Source: Styela clava (taxonomy: Eukaryota; Chordata; Ascidiacea; Stolidobranchia; Styelidae). From it: 64,000 nucleotides of DNA. The stretch spans positions 19,726,974 through 19,790,973 of the forward strand of contig NC_135259.1 of assembly GCF_964204865.1 (NCBI RefSeq), written 5' to 3'. The position numbers and the translations under genes were made by a program. Below the pieces are notes generated by a model. The model searched no databases, was not told where the DNA came from, and worked only from the letters and a program-made list of their open reading frames with translations. This document shows, one piece after another, positions 1 to 13,028 of the stretch (positions are counted from its first letter, which is position 1; each line of letters opens with the position of its first letter).

Positions 1-89
1 TTCAAATCCTTGGCCCCCAGGGTGTAATAAATTAGGTAGATCAGCTTTTCTTGAACTGTGTTCCGCGGAACACCGCTATTGCAGAGAAA

Positions 90-1215
90 CATAATTTCAG
101 CAAAGTTTGATAGGACAGAATCATTCACGACGATTGTTTCATGAACCTTAATAGTTTTTTAAGTTGTTTTCGCTTTCAAGAGAGTTTGATAAATCTTAAT
201 ATCTTTGATTTGTGGATTGGTCCAATTATAAAGAATTTAGTTTTAGTAGCTTAGGCAAAAGCCGGAATTTCCCCTTAACATACATCTTCATCAGTTCGTA
301 ATTACTGTTCTGTTTGTACGAAATGCTAATTTGCTATGAACCCTCCTTCTTAAGCTAAATCAATAAGTTTAAACTCTAAATCCGCTCAACCCATAACATA
401 CAATAAAATCCATTTTCCTCGCTAAGCTTCAAATCAGGTATTGGCCCAACAATACTGCTCTATGTTTCGCTAAAACAAATAAAATTAACTACTTCAATTT
501 TAAAATATTCGTAACAATAGAATACACTGAGCGAGTCATTCAGAAAACAGTGCACACAACGCTTACCATACCATTGAACAAGATTGAACTATAAAATACG
601 GAACTATAGACATAGTCATTCCACTGATGTGGGATTTATAGGTGACACAGCATACGCACACATATTGAATGGATTTATGAGAACTAGCGGCACGGGAGTG
701 TCCAAGGTTTTAAAATGCATACATCCCTTGTCTTATAAATCGAACGGAGGTTTGTTTGCGAATGATCATAGAAATAGAAAACAATTGGAGATATATATAT
801 ATAAGACTACTGTTTCTATAACCGGGAATATACATGGGAATGCTACGGTCCAGCATTCCTAGGTCGACCAGTTCCCCAGGTCGTTCTCCCAGAATTTCAC
901 GATATCTTTCATCATTTAATCTTCCCATGTTTTTTTTGCACCATGAAAATTATTTTGTTCAAATGAAGACCACAGGGATGCAATAATATGCTATCTTCTT
1001 TCAATAATCAGAAAATAGATGATATGGAAGATGGATATGATGTGAAATTTCATCATCAGGTCCTTAGTAAATATAATTGGTATAAATACCTATTTGACGG
1101 GTCATGAATAGCATAATCTAATTAAAAACATGTCGCGGAGCTCATCGAGGATTTGAATACCCTAGTCTGGTGAAAAAAAGCGAAGCGTGATTAGAGTTTG
1201 CTGGGGTAAGATCAT
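90..1215. repeat. Left copy of a ~1.1-kb direct duplication
   Basis: Large parts of this stretch recur in the same orientation at about 8095-8885. Matching blocks include the segment around 'catagtcattc' with 'tgtgggatttatag', the 'cataatttcagc' block and the 'aacatgtcgcggagctcatc' block near 1130 and 8795. The two copies bracket FReD locus A. No coding exon was recognised in either copy. Confidence 0.7.
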
Positions 1216-2052
1216 GGTACATCTCCTATAAAATATTTTTAAAATATAGATATTTGTGTCGTAGTTATTGAATTAATACGGAAATTCTTTGTTCCAATTT
1301 TTCAAAGGATTTTAAATTTGAATGAATTTTCAAACCGTAATGCCAAATAAATTTCCCGTATACTTCAAAAGAATTGTACCGAATGTCATATGAAAGTGTG
1401 TACCTATTTTCATATGAGGTTGTTACTGTAAAATATAAAAAACAACAAAAGCTCAGTAATCAGAGAAAATTAAAAATATAGAAGTAATTTTTCCATCTTT
1501 AAGGACCTATTGTTCAAGTAATTGCGGAGAAAAGCCTACTAATTTATCGAACCCCAAGTGAGATAGTCGATTTCAAGGCTTCAATTATGAAATTAAATTT
1601 AAATATGCACCTGGTATATTAATTATAAAGAAATCATACAATAGGGAGTTTTTCGCTGTCTAGCAGATGGGGGCGCTAAAGAGTCACTTTAGAAAGTGGC
1701 CGAAGTGGCGACAAAGCATGTAAAAAAGCAATTATTATTGGAACTAGAGATCGATTGATCGTAAGCAAATAACAAGGCTTGGTAATTAGAAAAAAATCTT
1801 CTCTTTAATATAAAGAGGATAAATATTGAAAAACTATTTAATTTTCTGAAAATAGTGGAATTGTTATTAATTTTGGTGCTTAAAAAGGGAATTAATCATT
1901 GTACGCAGCCATGTTATGAAAATCAGACAAAATAAAAATTCAACCAAATTACTACTACTGAATCTGCGATAAAACTCAAGAAAATGTTAACAGGAATGCA
2001 TCCTAAATATGCATCGCTGATGCCTCAGTAAATCTGAGTTTATACGTCAGTC
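1216..2052. other. Non-coding stretch, nothing recognised
   Basis: AT-rich DNA between the left direct duplication and the last exon of locus A. No exon, transposase or repeat end could be supported. Confidence 0.5.
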
Positions 2053-3805
2053 TTATTCGCAACGGAACTTCATTTCCACCGCTTTCAGAGATTCCTTCGA
2101 CAAAGTGGACCAGTAAATTCCTGGTAGAACTCTGACATCTTCAGAACGATAAATTTCATTGAGGTGTGACTTGTACGGGGTCCCGAACCATCATGCGCCA
2201 TTATGTTCTTCCGCTTCGGTGCATTCCGAGGGAGAACCGATGCTGCAGAACTGTACACCTGAGCTGGAATTCAATGCATCTCCAGCATTGCCTGTGTTGT
2301 CGTGGACGGATAACGTGTAGAGCGATGACGGATCACCAACGGAGAACGCACTACATAATACACAATACAAAATATTATTACTTGACGTCAAAATCGGTAA
2401 TTTGTTCCTGTTCATAAATTGCCCGAAATCAAATGGTTAGATCAGTAGTTCGCAAGCATTTTAATACCGCCACCCCTAAATCGAATTATTAAAAGCTTAC
2501 CATCCATTCATAAAAATACATTAATTATATCGTTATCACTAAAAAATAGCGATAATACCGATAGCTATTGCATCTTCTGATCAAAATCTGCTCGGCCAAG
2601 TATTGTTATTGTGGTCCTACCAGCCGCATGACTAGTCTCATTGACTAGGTAAGGCCATTGCAAGTCCAGCTTTTTCTCAGACTAGTCAGTCATAAGTAAG
2701 GGATTCTAAAAGAGACTGTTGGAACAGTGATCATCTGAATTACCTCTCAAAATTGCCAAATTTCAAATAAATACCCAAGAGGGGTAATTCACCATGCCAT
2801 TGGTTATAGTTGGGCCAGGGACAAGGGTATTTATATTTGATACGATCAATTCACTTCTTGGCCTGGTTCCAATTTTAAATGTATGACGCGTAATAGGAAT
2901 ATAGTTTGCCAGTGCGACAGCCTGATATACCACCTGATCGTTTTAAACTTATATTCTATTCCCTGACTTCTCAATTCTAGCTAATGATTTAACGTTGACC
3001 GGATAAGACTCGGCTTTGTTAATATAACTGATATAGAGCGCAGGCCCAATTTTTTAAGATCAGCCAAGTTTCAAAACTTTACTCAATGTTGGAAGATTAC
3101 TGAAGTTGCAAATGATGCGTTGAAAACTACCCCAATGCGGCACTACACTTGAAAAAAATCAGGTCATCCACTTCTAAGGAACAAAGAGTATGGTTGTCAA
3201 TTAAGAAGACCCTTATCATATCATGCATCCCTACCTGTATTCTGCGTAGTGTGCTGTTGAGTTCCAATCCATTAAATCAACTCTGAGCGAACATTTACCT
3301 CTTTGTGTGAACTGGTTTATTGTTTCCAAACCTGGAATAAATTGCTACAAAGAATTATGAGCATCATTTCGGTGAAAGTTAAAACTATGAGAACCGGCGA
3401 CCCAAAGAACTCAAATCAACGAAAACAGCATAGTTAGCAACAAGTATAAGAATTATTCAGTAGGGGACCTTGCTCATTCAATATTTCTTCTTTTTCTTTT
3501 CTCCCCACTTTCATGACGTAATTTCATTGTACTGATGAATCCACACGAGGCGCTTAGTGCGCCAGTGACTCTTAGTAAACTTAATATTTATGCGGAATTT
3601 TAGACTATACGTAATTTGAGCATTCATCTGCTTGTATTTATATGATATTCAAATATAATGTTCAAATGAATTTCGTATTTCGTTGGAAGAAATTTTAAGA
3701 GCATTTGCCAAAAGAAATGTCACGCGGACTCGTTCAGCGGCTCAGGAAATAGGAAACTCATCTCTTAGCAAGGTTACGAGTGGCCCAGTATGTCCCCCAG
3801 CTTTT

Positions 3806-3838
3806 CATTTTAGGGGGGGGGGGGGCGAAATTTTGGGG
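3806..3838 (+). repeat. Poly-G tract
   Basis: A run of about 13 G follows 'cattttag' and is followed by 'cgaaattttgggg'. The same lead-in (attttag plus G run) recurs at 4897. It lies in the intron of locus A between exons 3235-3331 and 5243-5339. Confidence 0.8.
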
Positions 3839-4729
3839 AGTGTAAATAATTTGCTATTAGCGATAAAACTATTTGTATTGTTAAAAAATTGGTATGTATT
3901 TGAGAAACGATGTACATGAGGGGGCCCCCAAGTTGATTGACGGCGAGTCAAAGTACACAGCAGAATTAAATTGTAGGGCCAGAAAAGGGAGCGAGGAAAA
4001 GTGCGCGACAACACGGCTGGGGTTCAGGGCGCGCCCAAGCGCCCTGAAAAAATTTCGAGAAATAGGTAGGATTTTAGATACACCTAGCATCGCAGTTTGT
4101 TATGTAATGAAATTAATATTTATGATATTTAGCTGATAGAATTCCCGAGAAATAAATAACAAGCACCGCTTTCATCAAGTAATTTGCAACTGATATAGTG
4201 ACTAATGAAGTTACTTGCTCATCTAGCATACGGCCTTGTATGGATGGCTACTTATGACTTGTTCTGTTACACATTTCACATTTTTTTGAACGTGTTTGTT
4301 TGACTTTTGTTTGAATTGAGCAATAAAATAAATTTTGAAATACGCGCGTCAACTGATCATCATGGCACATAATGTTGTATTCCTTCAGAACTGAAATGTT
4401 TTGTTGGCAAGAAAAACAAATCGCTGAAGTTTGATTCTTTCCAATAAAGAAATAAAAACGCTGCCATTCATTTAAAAAGGTCTGTTTTCAGTGCCTAGTT
4501 TTCGTTTTGTGACATCTTTAAGCTTTCTTAATATACGGCTGATATTTAAAATACTGCAGTGTGTAATCCTAATACTCATACGAACACATAGGATACTGGT
4601 ATAATTCAATTGTTACAAAATAAACCTGCTTAAACTGTGATAATGATGTACCGATAGACGGTATCTAAAACTCAAAAGGTACCAAATGAAGTGTTAAACT
4701 ATTTCACTCAAGTTCGGCGGGCCATTTTA

Positions 4730-4787
4730 AATCGTTACGCGGGCCGTAATTGGCCGCACACTGCGGTTTGGAACCCCTCATATACAC
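4730..4787. mobile_element. Remnant of a hAT-type MITE end
   Basis: The segment runs from 'ggcgggccattttaaatcg' through 'gcgggccgtaattggccgc' to 'ggtttggaacccct'. This wording is typical of the ends of hAT MITEs seen elsewhere in the window, for example at 24071-24479. The partner end was not identified. Confidence 0.4.
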
Positions 4788-4872
4788 TGATAAATATGCC
4801 ATAGTCGTTTGAATTATTTGAATACAATTATGCTTGAGTTAGGAATTACAGTGTAAAATCGCACCTCAAAAT

Positions 4873-4948
4873 GAGGGGGGGTGTTTGAAATTTTAGGGGG
4901 GGGGGGGGGGGGGGGGGTGTTCACCCCCTATAGGGGGGGGGGGGGTAG
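4873..4948 (+). repeat. Long poly-G tracts with a C-rich hinge
   Basis: A 7-G run, then a run of more than 20 G at about 4897-4917, then 'tgttcaccccctata', then a run of about 13 G and 'tagggaaa'. The G runs could pair with the central C5 or form a quadruplex. Exact lengths are unreliable in any assembly. Confidence 0.85.
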
Positions 4949-7639
4949 GGAAATCACTGGAGTGGCCACTCCAAGTGAGCTACTTGGATTATATTTTTTG
5001 ATGTCAGCTTATTACGCAACGCACCATAAAATACTTATTGACAGGACACATGAAGCAGTCAAAGCCAATTCCACCAGGAAAACAAGTATAAAGCAGAGAG
5101 TTCCACATAACCGAATTTAAGAACAATTTTTGGCGTGTAATGTCTTGGCGTATGAGCGATTCACTGACTTAAATTATAAATGAAATAACACGAGTACTCC
5201 CTTCAAATTATCCACGATTTATCAAGTTAGTGGTGTGCTCACCTAACCAGTAATCTTCATCGACATTTCCAAACCAGTCAACATAGATTTGCCAGTTTTT
5301 AATAAAACTGATATCTCCTTCCCTTCTTCTTTGAAAAACCTTTGTAAAAATGACCAAAATTTTATCTGTAGTGGCTTTGCCAGAAAATTGTTTCGAGATG
5401 TAGCCAGTATTTTCGTATAAACCTGTCTTGGTATTGCTCAAAATAGTTCACGCGTCGAAAGTGTCAGGTTGATGCGTTTTGTCACATAGAGAATAGAGAA
5501 GTAATTGCAACATACTCTCAACTTTGTACTCAATGCAGTAGTCATGTTGTATATCGGAGCGCTCGGTACTACCAGAATATGTGCTTATTAAGTTCCTGGA
5601 GTCGCTTGTGGTGTTCATCAAATCAATAAGTGATATTCGTTAGAATTTAAGACGACGCATAAATATTATTTGCAAATTAGGCGGCTGCACATTGAAAGCG
5701 TTTCCTGGGACGATAGGTAACTGTCAAAATTAATTGTCTAACATCTAAAATCAGTGAATTATTTACACTCAAGCATGAATTTGCTGCAAATGAATAGAAC
5801 AAAAACGACTCTTACCGTCCATACATTATTCGCGTCAGGTGAACAGTCACAGTATACGTCAACACCGGTCTTGTATGTAAATTCTGGGTAAATTTCGCGG
5901 GGGCGCCTTTGGTGGCAAATCCAATGGGCATGTTTTGAAGTTTCCCTTTCTCTATACCGTCACACAATACAGAACAGTTTTCGACTTTTATAGCTGCAAT
6001 GAAGAACAAAATTAATACAATTTGTGGTAAGTAATCAAACATAGATACAATGCGTACAATATATTTGTGTTTGACGAAGGCCCAATTTATATTTGTCTTT
6101 GGCGATTAAAATCGAATTCAATAAACTGGTTTACTTAAAATAGGAGATAATTGTTAAGATACAAGTAGAAAATAGTTGATTTCTTGAAGAGACAATTTTT
6201 GAATATTTTCACGAAACTTTACTGCCACAGCTTTATAGGTGGTCCTGTTCGTAAAATAACGCAATTCAGCTTTTTCTAAAATTGAAAGCTTTTAAAGGTT
6301 AGAAGTGCTCAAAAAAAAAATTAACATGCCTACCTGGGGCCATCGGGGTTGTGTTGCATCGTTTATCTCCCAACTGTACAAGAACAAAATAGAAAAAATT
6401 ACATGTTTTCGAAACGCTCGAGATCTCCTCTCAGAATAAGACTGTGAATTGACAGCTGACATAAACTGCTATTTTTGAAAGAAGTGAGAAAACTTCCGAA
6501 TGTCCGCACAAAACCCAGATATTTAACTCGTCACATATTAGGGCCTGAGGTGCAGACGACATGAAATAGGCGGTCACGCACGTTTAGTCGATATAAAAGT
6601 ATCCGTACTTGTATGAATCGAACCAGTGAATGAACCGCTATTGTAATCAGATCTTTGGAATTACACTAACGTTGTGTTGTTATTACGAAATAAACTATTT
6701 CCAGGATTCATTATGTAGCTGACAATGTAACCAAGGAAGAATGTCGAAATTATAAATAGAAAGTTGGAGCCCCGCGACTGCACCCATCCAATATAAATAA
6801 ATATATACTGTAGATAGCAAAAAAAATTATTCGCCAAGTTGTCTGCTTACAACCTCAACAAAAATGTTATAGTGATATTACCTGTATTTCACCCGCTTTT
6901 GTGCAAAGGTTCAAGTAAGCGCTCTATGATTTAAAAATATTGGCTTTGTTGGCCTTAGTTGACCTGGCTCGTAAACAATAGTCGACTGTACCGCAATATA
7001 AATTAACACATAATTTATTTCAGTCGAGACTCGAGACTAACTTATAGTACTCACTAAAACACCTAGCGGGAAAGATATCCCAAAAGTTAAAGCAGTAGTA
7101 GCAACTATGCAAAAGATGATATGCTGTCTTATACTTTGCTCGACAGATGGATCTAAAAAAGCATCATTATTTTTAATATTTTGCACACTACTACAAGCAA
7201 GGCATATATTCTATTAATAAACAATTATCCAAGAATTTCAGAACGTTTTCTAACATACCTATTAAAATAAGTGCAATTTGAATATTTCACGTAAGCAGCG
7301 GGACCCGACTGTAGTGTTTATTGTTATGCAAAAGCAGATTGGCTTGACAATGCTGTGTCGCAAATGTGTGAATCTCACTACATATATCAAAATCTTCTGC
7401 CAAAGTATTATATCAATCCTAACCCAGAATATAATATGATACCCTCTTGCCCTAAATATATACAACCACAGGTGCGGGGCGTGACATTTTTAAGATGCTA
7501 CAAATAAGCTAGCTACGTGGCCATAGAAGTTCGTGTTTCGCAATATGAGCGATCCTGTTTTATTTTGTTGTCAAAAATGAGATTTTCAAGAAACCTTGGC
7601 GGGTCATTAATTCTCTTTCGTACTCGCTCTTGCCATATT

Positions 7640-7995
7640 GTAACAACTTTTTAGGCAAATGGCATTTTTATTATCGTATTTAGTGTCGGTGTCTAGTAAG
7701 TATAAGAGTAGACCTAGATTACATTATTTCCCACCTCGACCTCTTCGTCTTTCTGCACGTTCAGGAGACTGCATTTCTGAAATTTGAATGATAGCACTCG
7801 TATGAGGTCAAATATGTTCACGTAGTATTTATTACTAGTTCAATATTATCATATTTAGTGATGGTGTCTGGGAAGTATTAACGTAGCCCTTGATTAAATT
7901 ACCCACCTATTTGTCTTTCTTCACGTTCGGCAGACATTGCTGAATGTTGAAAGATAGCAGTCGTATGGATTCAAAAAGTTCACGTAGTATTTATT
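7640..7995. repeat. Tandem duplication of ~175 bp carrying a candidate first exon
   Basis: Two adjacent copies share 'atatttagtg(a/t)(c/t)ggtgtct', the block around 'cccacct', 'gtctttct(g/t)cacgttc', 'gatagca' and 'gttcacgtagtatttatta'. On the minus strand each contains an ATG followed by a short open stretch ending at a GTGGG donor: 7774-7735 (40 nt) and 7937-7907 (31 nt). Both end in phase 1, which the transmembrane exon of locus A requires. Confidence 0.6.
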
Positions 7996-8094
7996 ATTAA
8001 TCCGTAATTACAAACTTTCTTGTGATATCTACGCACCAAGTGCTAATATAAAATAGTGTCTGTAAGTAATTATGATAAATGAATGATACTTTTG

Positions 8095-8885
8095 AAGTGA
8101 AACATAATTTCAGCCAAGTTTGACAGCACTGCATCGTTAACGACGGGTTTTTCATGAACCGTTAATAGTTTTTGAGTTACGGTCGCTTTCTAGAGAGTTC
8201 AATGAATGAAATTCTGATATATTTTATTATCACAGATTTACAATACTGAAGGAAGTCATTCAGAAAATGGCGCGCACAACGCTTACAATGATTGTATACA
8301 ATATTGAACTATAAACTACGAAACAATAGACATAGTCATTCAATTCATGTGGGATTTATAGTTGGCACAGCATATTAAATCAATTCATGAAAACTGGCAG
8401 CACGCGAGTGTCCAAATTAGCTTCTGATGCATACACCTCATACATCCCTTGTCTAATAAATCGAACAAAGGTTTGGTTGCGAATGATCATAGAAATATAG
8501 CTATGTGGGATATATATATATATATATATATATATGAGACTTCTGGTACCATACCAGGGAATATAGAAGGGTAATGCTGAGGTTCATAGTACCCTGCTAG
8601 TACCCTAGGTCGGTTATGGTGGTAGGTAGGTATGTTTAAAAGAAGACCATAGTCATGCAATAATATTATATCTCATTGCAATCTTCAGAAAGTAGATGCT
8701 ATGAAATTTCATCATCAGGTTATTAGTAAATATAATTGTTATAAATACCAGTTTAACGGGTCATGAATACAGTGACATGATCTAATTAATAAAAACATGT
8801 CGCGGAGCTCATCGGTGATTTGAATACCCTATTCTAGTTAAAGAAGCAAAGCATGATTAGGATTTGCTGGGGTAAGACATGGTAT
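8095..8885. repeat. Right copy of the direct duplication flanking locus A
   Basis: This is a diverged copy of 90-1215 in the same orientation. It carries a dinucleotide TA tract at 8511-8534 that is shorter in the left copy. The position suggests that A and A' arose by a local tandem duplication of roughly 8 kb. Confidence 0.7.
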
Positions 8886-10475
8886 AAGAAAGTTTGTTCC
8901 CTGGTGATCAAATAAACAAATGATTACGTTTTTGCACTATTTTACGCAATTGATAACACCCACCCCACGCCCTTAAGAAATTGATAACACCTATACCACG
9001 GCCAAAATATCTGATACAGAGTCTGGTCATGTAGACGGACATTCGATATGTTCAGTATGTTTTCATATCGAACTACCAATTTGCCCCACAGTCAGAATTG
9101 GGTATTTTTCTCGGTACGTTGTTTTGTCCTAGCATATCTTCAGAAATATCAGATATAATAATATTTATGTTCTAATTCTTATGCAAAGTCGACCGAACAA
9201 TTTTATAGAAGTTATCACACATATTCTTGCTTTGTAATAATTTATTCACAAAATAAATTTAAAATCTAGAGGACAATCGAAATCTCTGGCACTATAGATG
9301 AAATAAGAGTTCCGTTATGTTGACAATAAAAGCGATTATTTTTGGTAAATGACATCACATATATGCGAGATAACTCAATACCATTTGCGGAGCCCTCAGT
9401 TATATCAGATTGTATTAATATTAATTCTGTTCTACTTTAAAAGTGATATTCCCCAAGAAAGCCAAACTCCTGATGGTAAACTTTACTATATTACGGCGAA
9501 GGTGTACGTCCCTACACATCATTTGAACAATAGATATAAAACGTAAGGAAAAATAAAAAGCGAGATATATAGATTGCAAGGCAGAAAAACGAAAATTAAT
9601 AATACTTCAAAAAGCCACTTAAAACTCAATATGAAACTATGAATAAAAACATTTTTTTTTTTTTACAAATAAATTGCTTAACAGCTAATGTACAACAAAC
9701 AGCTAGTGTACAACGTGACACAATTATAGATACTAAGTAGCACAATTATATATACCAAATGGCACATTATATTAGGATGCAGATAATACGTTGGGAATTA
9801 CGGTCTTATATTTTAGCCGACGATTCGTTACTTTCATCAAAATTTTCAACACAAATTTATATCCATAAAAACTATAGTCGTAATTTTCCACGCAAAATTG
9901 GGCGGCCGTAATTTGCCCACCCCTGTTTTTAAAAAAAATCAATCTTATGCAAAGCATCAAACACATGGCTGTGGAGTCGGAGCTATTCAAACTGTGAATG
10001 CGAATCATTGAAAACGGAGACTCCGGTCATTTATTCTTGAGTTGTCTAATACTTTACGTATGTGGTGTGCAACCTGCGGCTCGCGGGCCAAATGCGGTCA
10101 ACAAGGAAAAGTTGAGCGACCCGTGGAGAAGTGCCAATTTCGCAGGCTTGCGATACGAGTTTTGAATTTTTAGTCACTTCATTTCGGATTTGATGATTTA
10201 AAAACTATTGAAGCATTTCAAATTGGACAAATTTTAAGTTGAAGTTGAAGAATAAAATTAATATAAAATATAACATATATAACGATTGTCAATAAAAGTA
10301 TTAAAGCATGAAAGATTTTCTTTTTCGACAAATGTAATGGAAGAAGTGAGTGACAGTTCGAGTCACAGTTTTGCCTACTGAATCTCAATGGTTTATACAA
10401 AAGTTTGACGATGCTTAATAATCCATAGTTTGCTTCCGTAGCTAATAAGGATCATGTAGTCCATAGTTTGCTCAT
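8886..10475. other. Non-coding stretch downstream of A'; last FReD exons not found
   Basis: The two terminal fibrinogen exons of A' should lie here on the minus strand, but neither G-L-E-T nor G-A-W-W remnants were found. The segment 'gcggctcgcgggccaaatgcgg' near 10075 resembles a hAT MITE end. The rest is AT-rich and featureless to me. Confidence 0.45.
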
Positions 10476-11334
10476 GTAGCTAGTCATAATCATCAACGTT
10501 CTTAAAGCCATCAATATAGTTTCCCCAGGTATAGTGATAGCTGACATGCCCATACCAATTTGATCGAAAAATCTTAAAAGAAGAGAACATGCATCCTTAA
10601 ACGCCTATCGTGTATTGACTGTTTTTGAAAATATTATTTCACGCCATAAAATTTCTGGGATGTGATGACTCCATTATTCTCCCGAAAACAATACTCAATG
10701 TAGTCGTAATACACAAACGTTAAAGAGCTGTTTAAATTTACAGTATATTACTATTAATACGCCTGGGAGTGCACACAACGCATAGGTCGACTTAAACTAA
10801 CTAATAAAACTCACCTTTATACAAATCGAATCGAAACAACAATAGCAGAGTTCAACTCCACTCTTGTATGTGAACTCAGGGTAATGTTGGTTGGATGCAC
10901 TTGTACCGCTTGGTATTCCAAACATTGGCATGAACTTATCATCTCTTTCTTTGATACCACGGCAAAAACAATGTCGGTCATCGAAATCTGAAGAACCAAG
11001 GCAACAAAAATCACCTCGTGTCTGCATATTCAAGAATAGTATGTGAAATATTTATTTCCCTCCCCTTAAAATAAGACCTATAATCAACAGCGCGGATTTT
11101 TTTTTTGACCTCGTCGATAACAAGAAATCCCTCCTACACGTTTTGAATGACTAATCTAAAATGTGTGAGAGAAAAACGTGTTATTTATTAGTTAATGGAT
11201 ATCCGTTTTCATGTTTTGTTTATTTAAAAATCTCACTATTCTCTACTTTGTCATTTTGTTTTTGATAAATGAAAATAAAAGACATCCCCCGAAAATGAGC
11301 CCCAGTGTTATTTTTCGAAAGACAATTGAAATAA

Positions 11335-11542
11335 GATCGATCGAAGATCGGTAATTAATTAATAACTCGCTAATTATACGACATAATTCATCCAAAATCT
11401 ATAGGCGTCTGATCCGAGCTATGCTGAATGCGCATGCAAAATTTAGAGCAGATTCAACCCCGCCTTCGTGAGATATCGCGTTCATCTAACAGACAAATAC
11501 CAATCAACATACTTACCGATCTTAAGATTGATAAGTAATAAG
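11335..11542. mobile_element. GATC-ended MITE, copy 1
   Basis: The core runs from 'aattaattaataactcgc' to 'gagatatcgcgttcatcta' and 'acatacttaccgatct'. It ends with 'gattgataagtaata', the inverted partner of the 'acttatcgatcga' start seen in better copies. Related copies are at 14145-14420 and 16462-16665. Confidence 0.7.
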
Positions 11543-11932
11543 TGGAAAGTTAATTGTGTTAGTAAAAGTATTTCATTTTAACCGAGCAATATTCTCCAAC
11601 TTATCATAAGTTTTTGTAAATTCGTAGATGCAAATATTCAAAAAGTAAAATTTTATTCCTATCACCTAGAAATTCGCTATGATGGACGAAATATTTCATA
11701 ATAAAACTCAATACCTGGCGTTGCTCCGTTGTCGACTTTTCCAAACTAAACAAATTTAAATTTAGATATTAATACGAACTTTTACTCTGAATAAGGCTAC
11801 AAACGAGTACCACCTATTACATAAGAAATGCTACTTAATGGAAAACTTGAAATTTCTGAATTTGGAATGACTAGCACAATCAAAAGAGAGATATTTAACT
11901 CAGACAACAAATAGGATTAGAGCAGTGCTTCT

Positions 11933-12229
11933 CAAGCTTTTTAAAGCCCCTTTTTAGAATTTGTCAAGTCTCGCGCCCCACCTCAAAAATAACTAGATAA
12001 CAATAAGCTACAAATAACAGATAGTAAGGCGAAAGTATGTTTTATTCAAACATACGTGGATGGAGCGTAAATAATGAAATGAATGAAAAGTTTTGAAATG
12101 TAAATATCCGAAATAAGGCGGACAAGATAAAATCTAACAAATATTTTTATTTTTAATTAGCTTCACGCCCCTAAAAAATTGTCTACGCCCCTTTGTGGGT
12201 CGCCACCACCGTTTGAGAACCACTGGACT
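11933..12229. mobile_element. hAT-type MITE
   Basis: It starts 'cagtgcttctcaagc' and ends 'gtttgagaaccactg', which are imperfect inverted repeats with the CAGTG/CACTG ends usual for hAT elements. The interior ('aataagctacaaataa', 'agtatgttttattcaa') recurs at 50812-51058. Flanking 8-mers match only partly (gattagag/gactggaa). Confidence 0.65.
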
Positions 12230-13028
12230 GGAAGGTAGGATCATGCCTACACCAAATCTGAGTCAATGCGCTTAGCTGAATAGACTTTCTCGCGATGGTA
12301 ACCAGATACTTTTCGCGAAAGCATCTTTGTAACACTCTTGGTTTTTTATGGCAGACCAAGTTGTTATTAGAAACCTATTGAGCGTCAAACTCGCCATAGT
12401 ATAAACACATATGGTCGCAATTGTAGAAAGTGATCGCTCTGAATACAGATATACGGTATTTTTTAAATATTGATCGAGTTACGTAATGACAACGACTTAT
12501 CCGCTTATGTGTAAACAATCCGCTTTGGTTATTTTACGATGATCACGAAAATCGAATATTTCGAATTTAAAATTCAGTTTGATGTTCCAAGAGATTAAAA
12601 AATTCGAATTATCCATCAAATTTTACAATCTTAATTCTCAACAACAACTAAAAGCCAAATTTTTTATACAGAGGATACCGAAAATGCATTATGTGGAATG
12701 ATAAATAAAGTGGAATATCTTGGGCGTGTTCTTCTGACCAATCGTTGTTTCGGAAAATGCAGTTATATCAAGTGCAAGATCTTAAAAGCTAGCGGGACTA
12801 AAAAGCGTGGTTGAGCGTGAGTCTGAGAGTCTAAAAAGCATTACAAGCTACCAAATTGCTATGTATACAATTTTTTTTGTATATTCCAAAGGGAAGGGGA
12901 GGCAATATATGATAATTTATAATATTGGAAGTGAAAGACTCCACTTCTATAGCTCTCTAATGGTGGTTGATTTGACTTCCTGTGATCCAAATTTTCTATA
13001 ACAGTCAGTACAAACTAATAAGACTCAC
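12230..13028. other. Non-coding, upstream intron region of A'
   Basis: No exon or transposon end could be supported between the hAT MITE and the transmembrane exon of A'. Confidence 0.4.

Larger units (their letters stand above)
2053..7937 (-). pseudogene. FReD locus A: short-stalk type II membrane fibrinogen-related gene, broken
   Basis: Hand-assembled exons on the minus strand: alternative first exons 7735-7774 or 7907-7937, transmembrane exon 7055-7152, mini-stalk exon 6334-6373, fibrinogen exons 5816-5993, 5243-5339, 3235-3331 and 2053-2350. Recognisable pieces are Y-C-D-C-S, V-F-Q-R-R...D-Y-W-L-G, G-L-E-T-I-N-Q and the terminal V-E-M-K-F-R-C-E stop. All junctions are GT-AG and phases agree with intact paralogues D and F, except in exon 5816-5993. 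There the reading frame shifts near a 5-base C run (5899-5903 on the plus strand), between the M-P-I-G part and the Y-P-E-F part. The last exon also has TGA at 2191-2193 where paralogues have the second W of G-A-W-W. The D-x-D-N-D calcium loop is missing. Two lesions argue for a pseudogene. The first exons are the least certain part. Confidence 0.72.
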
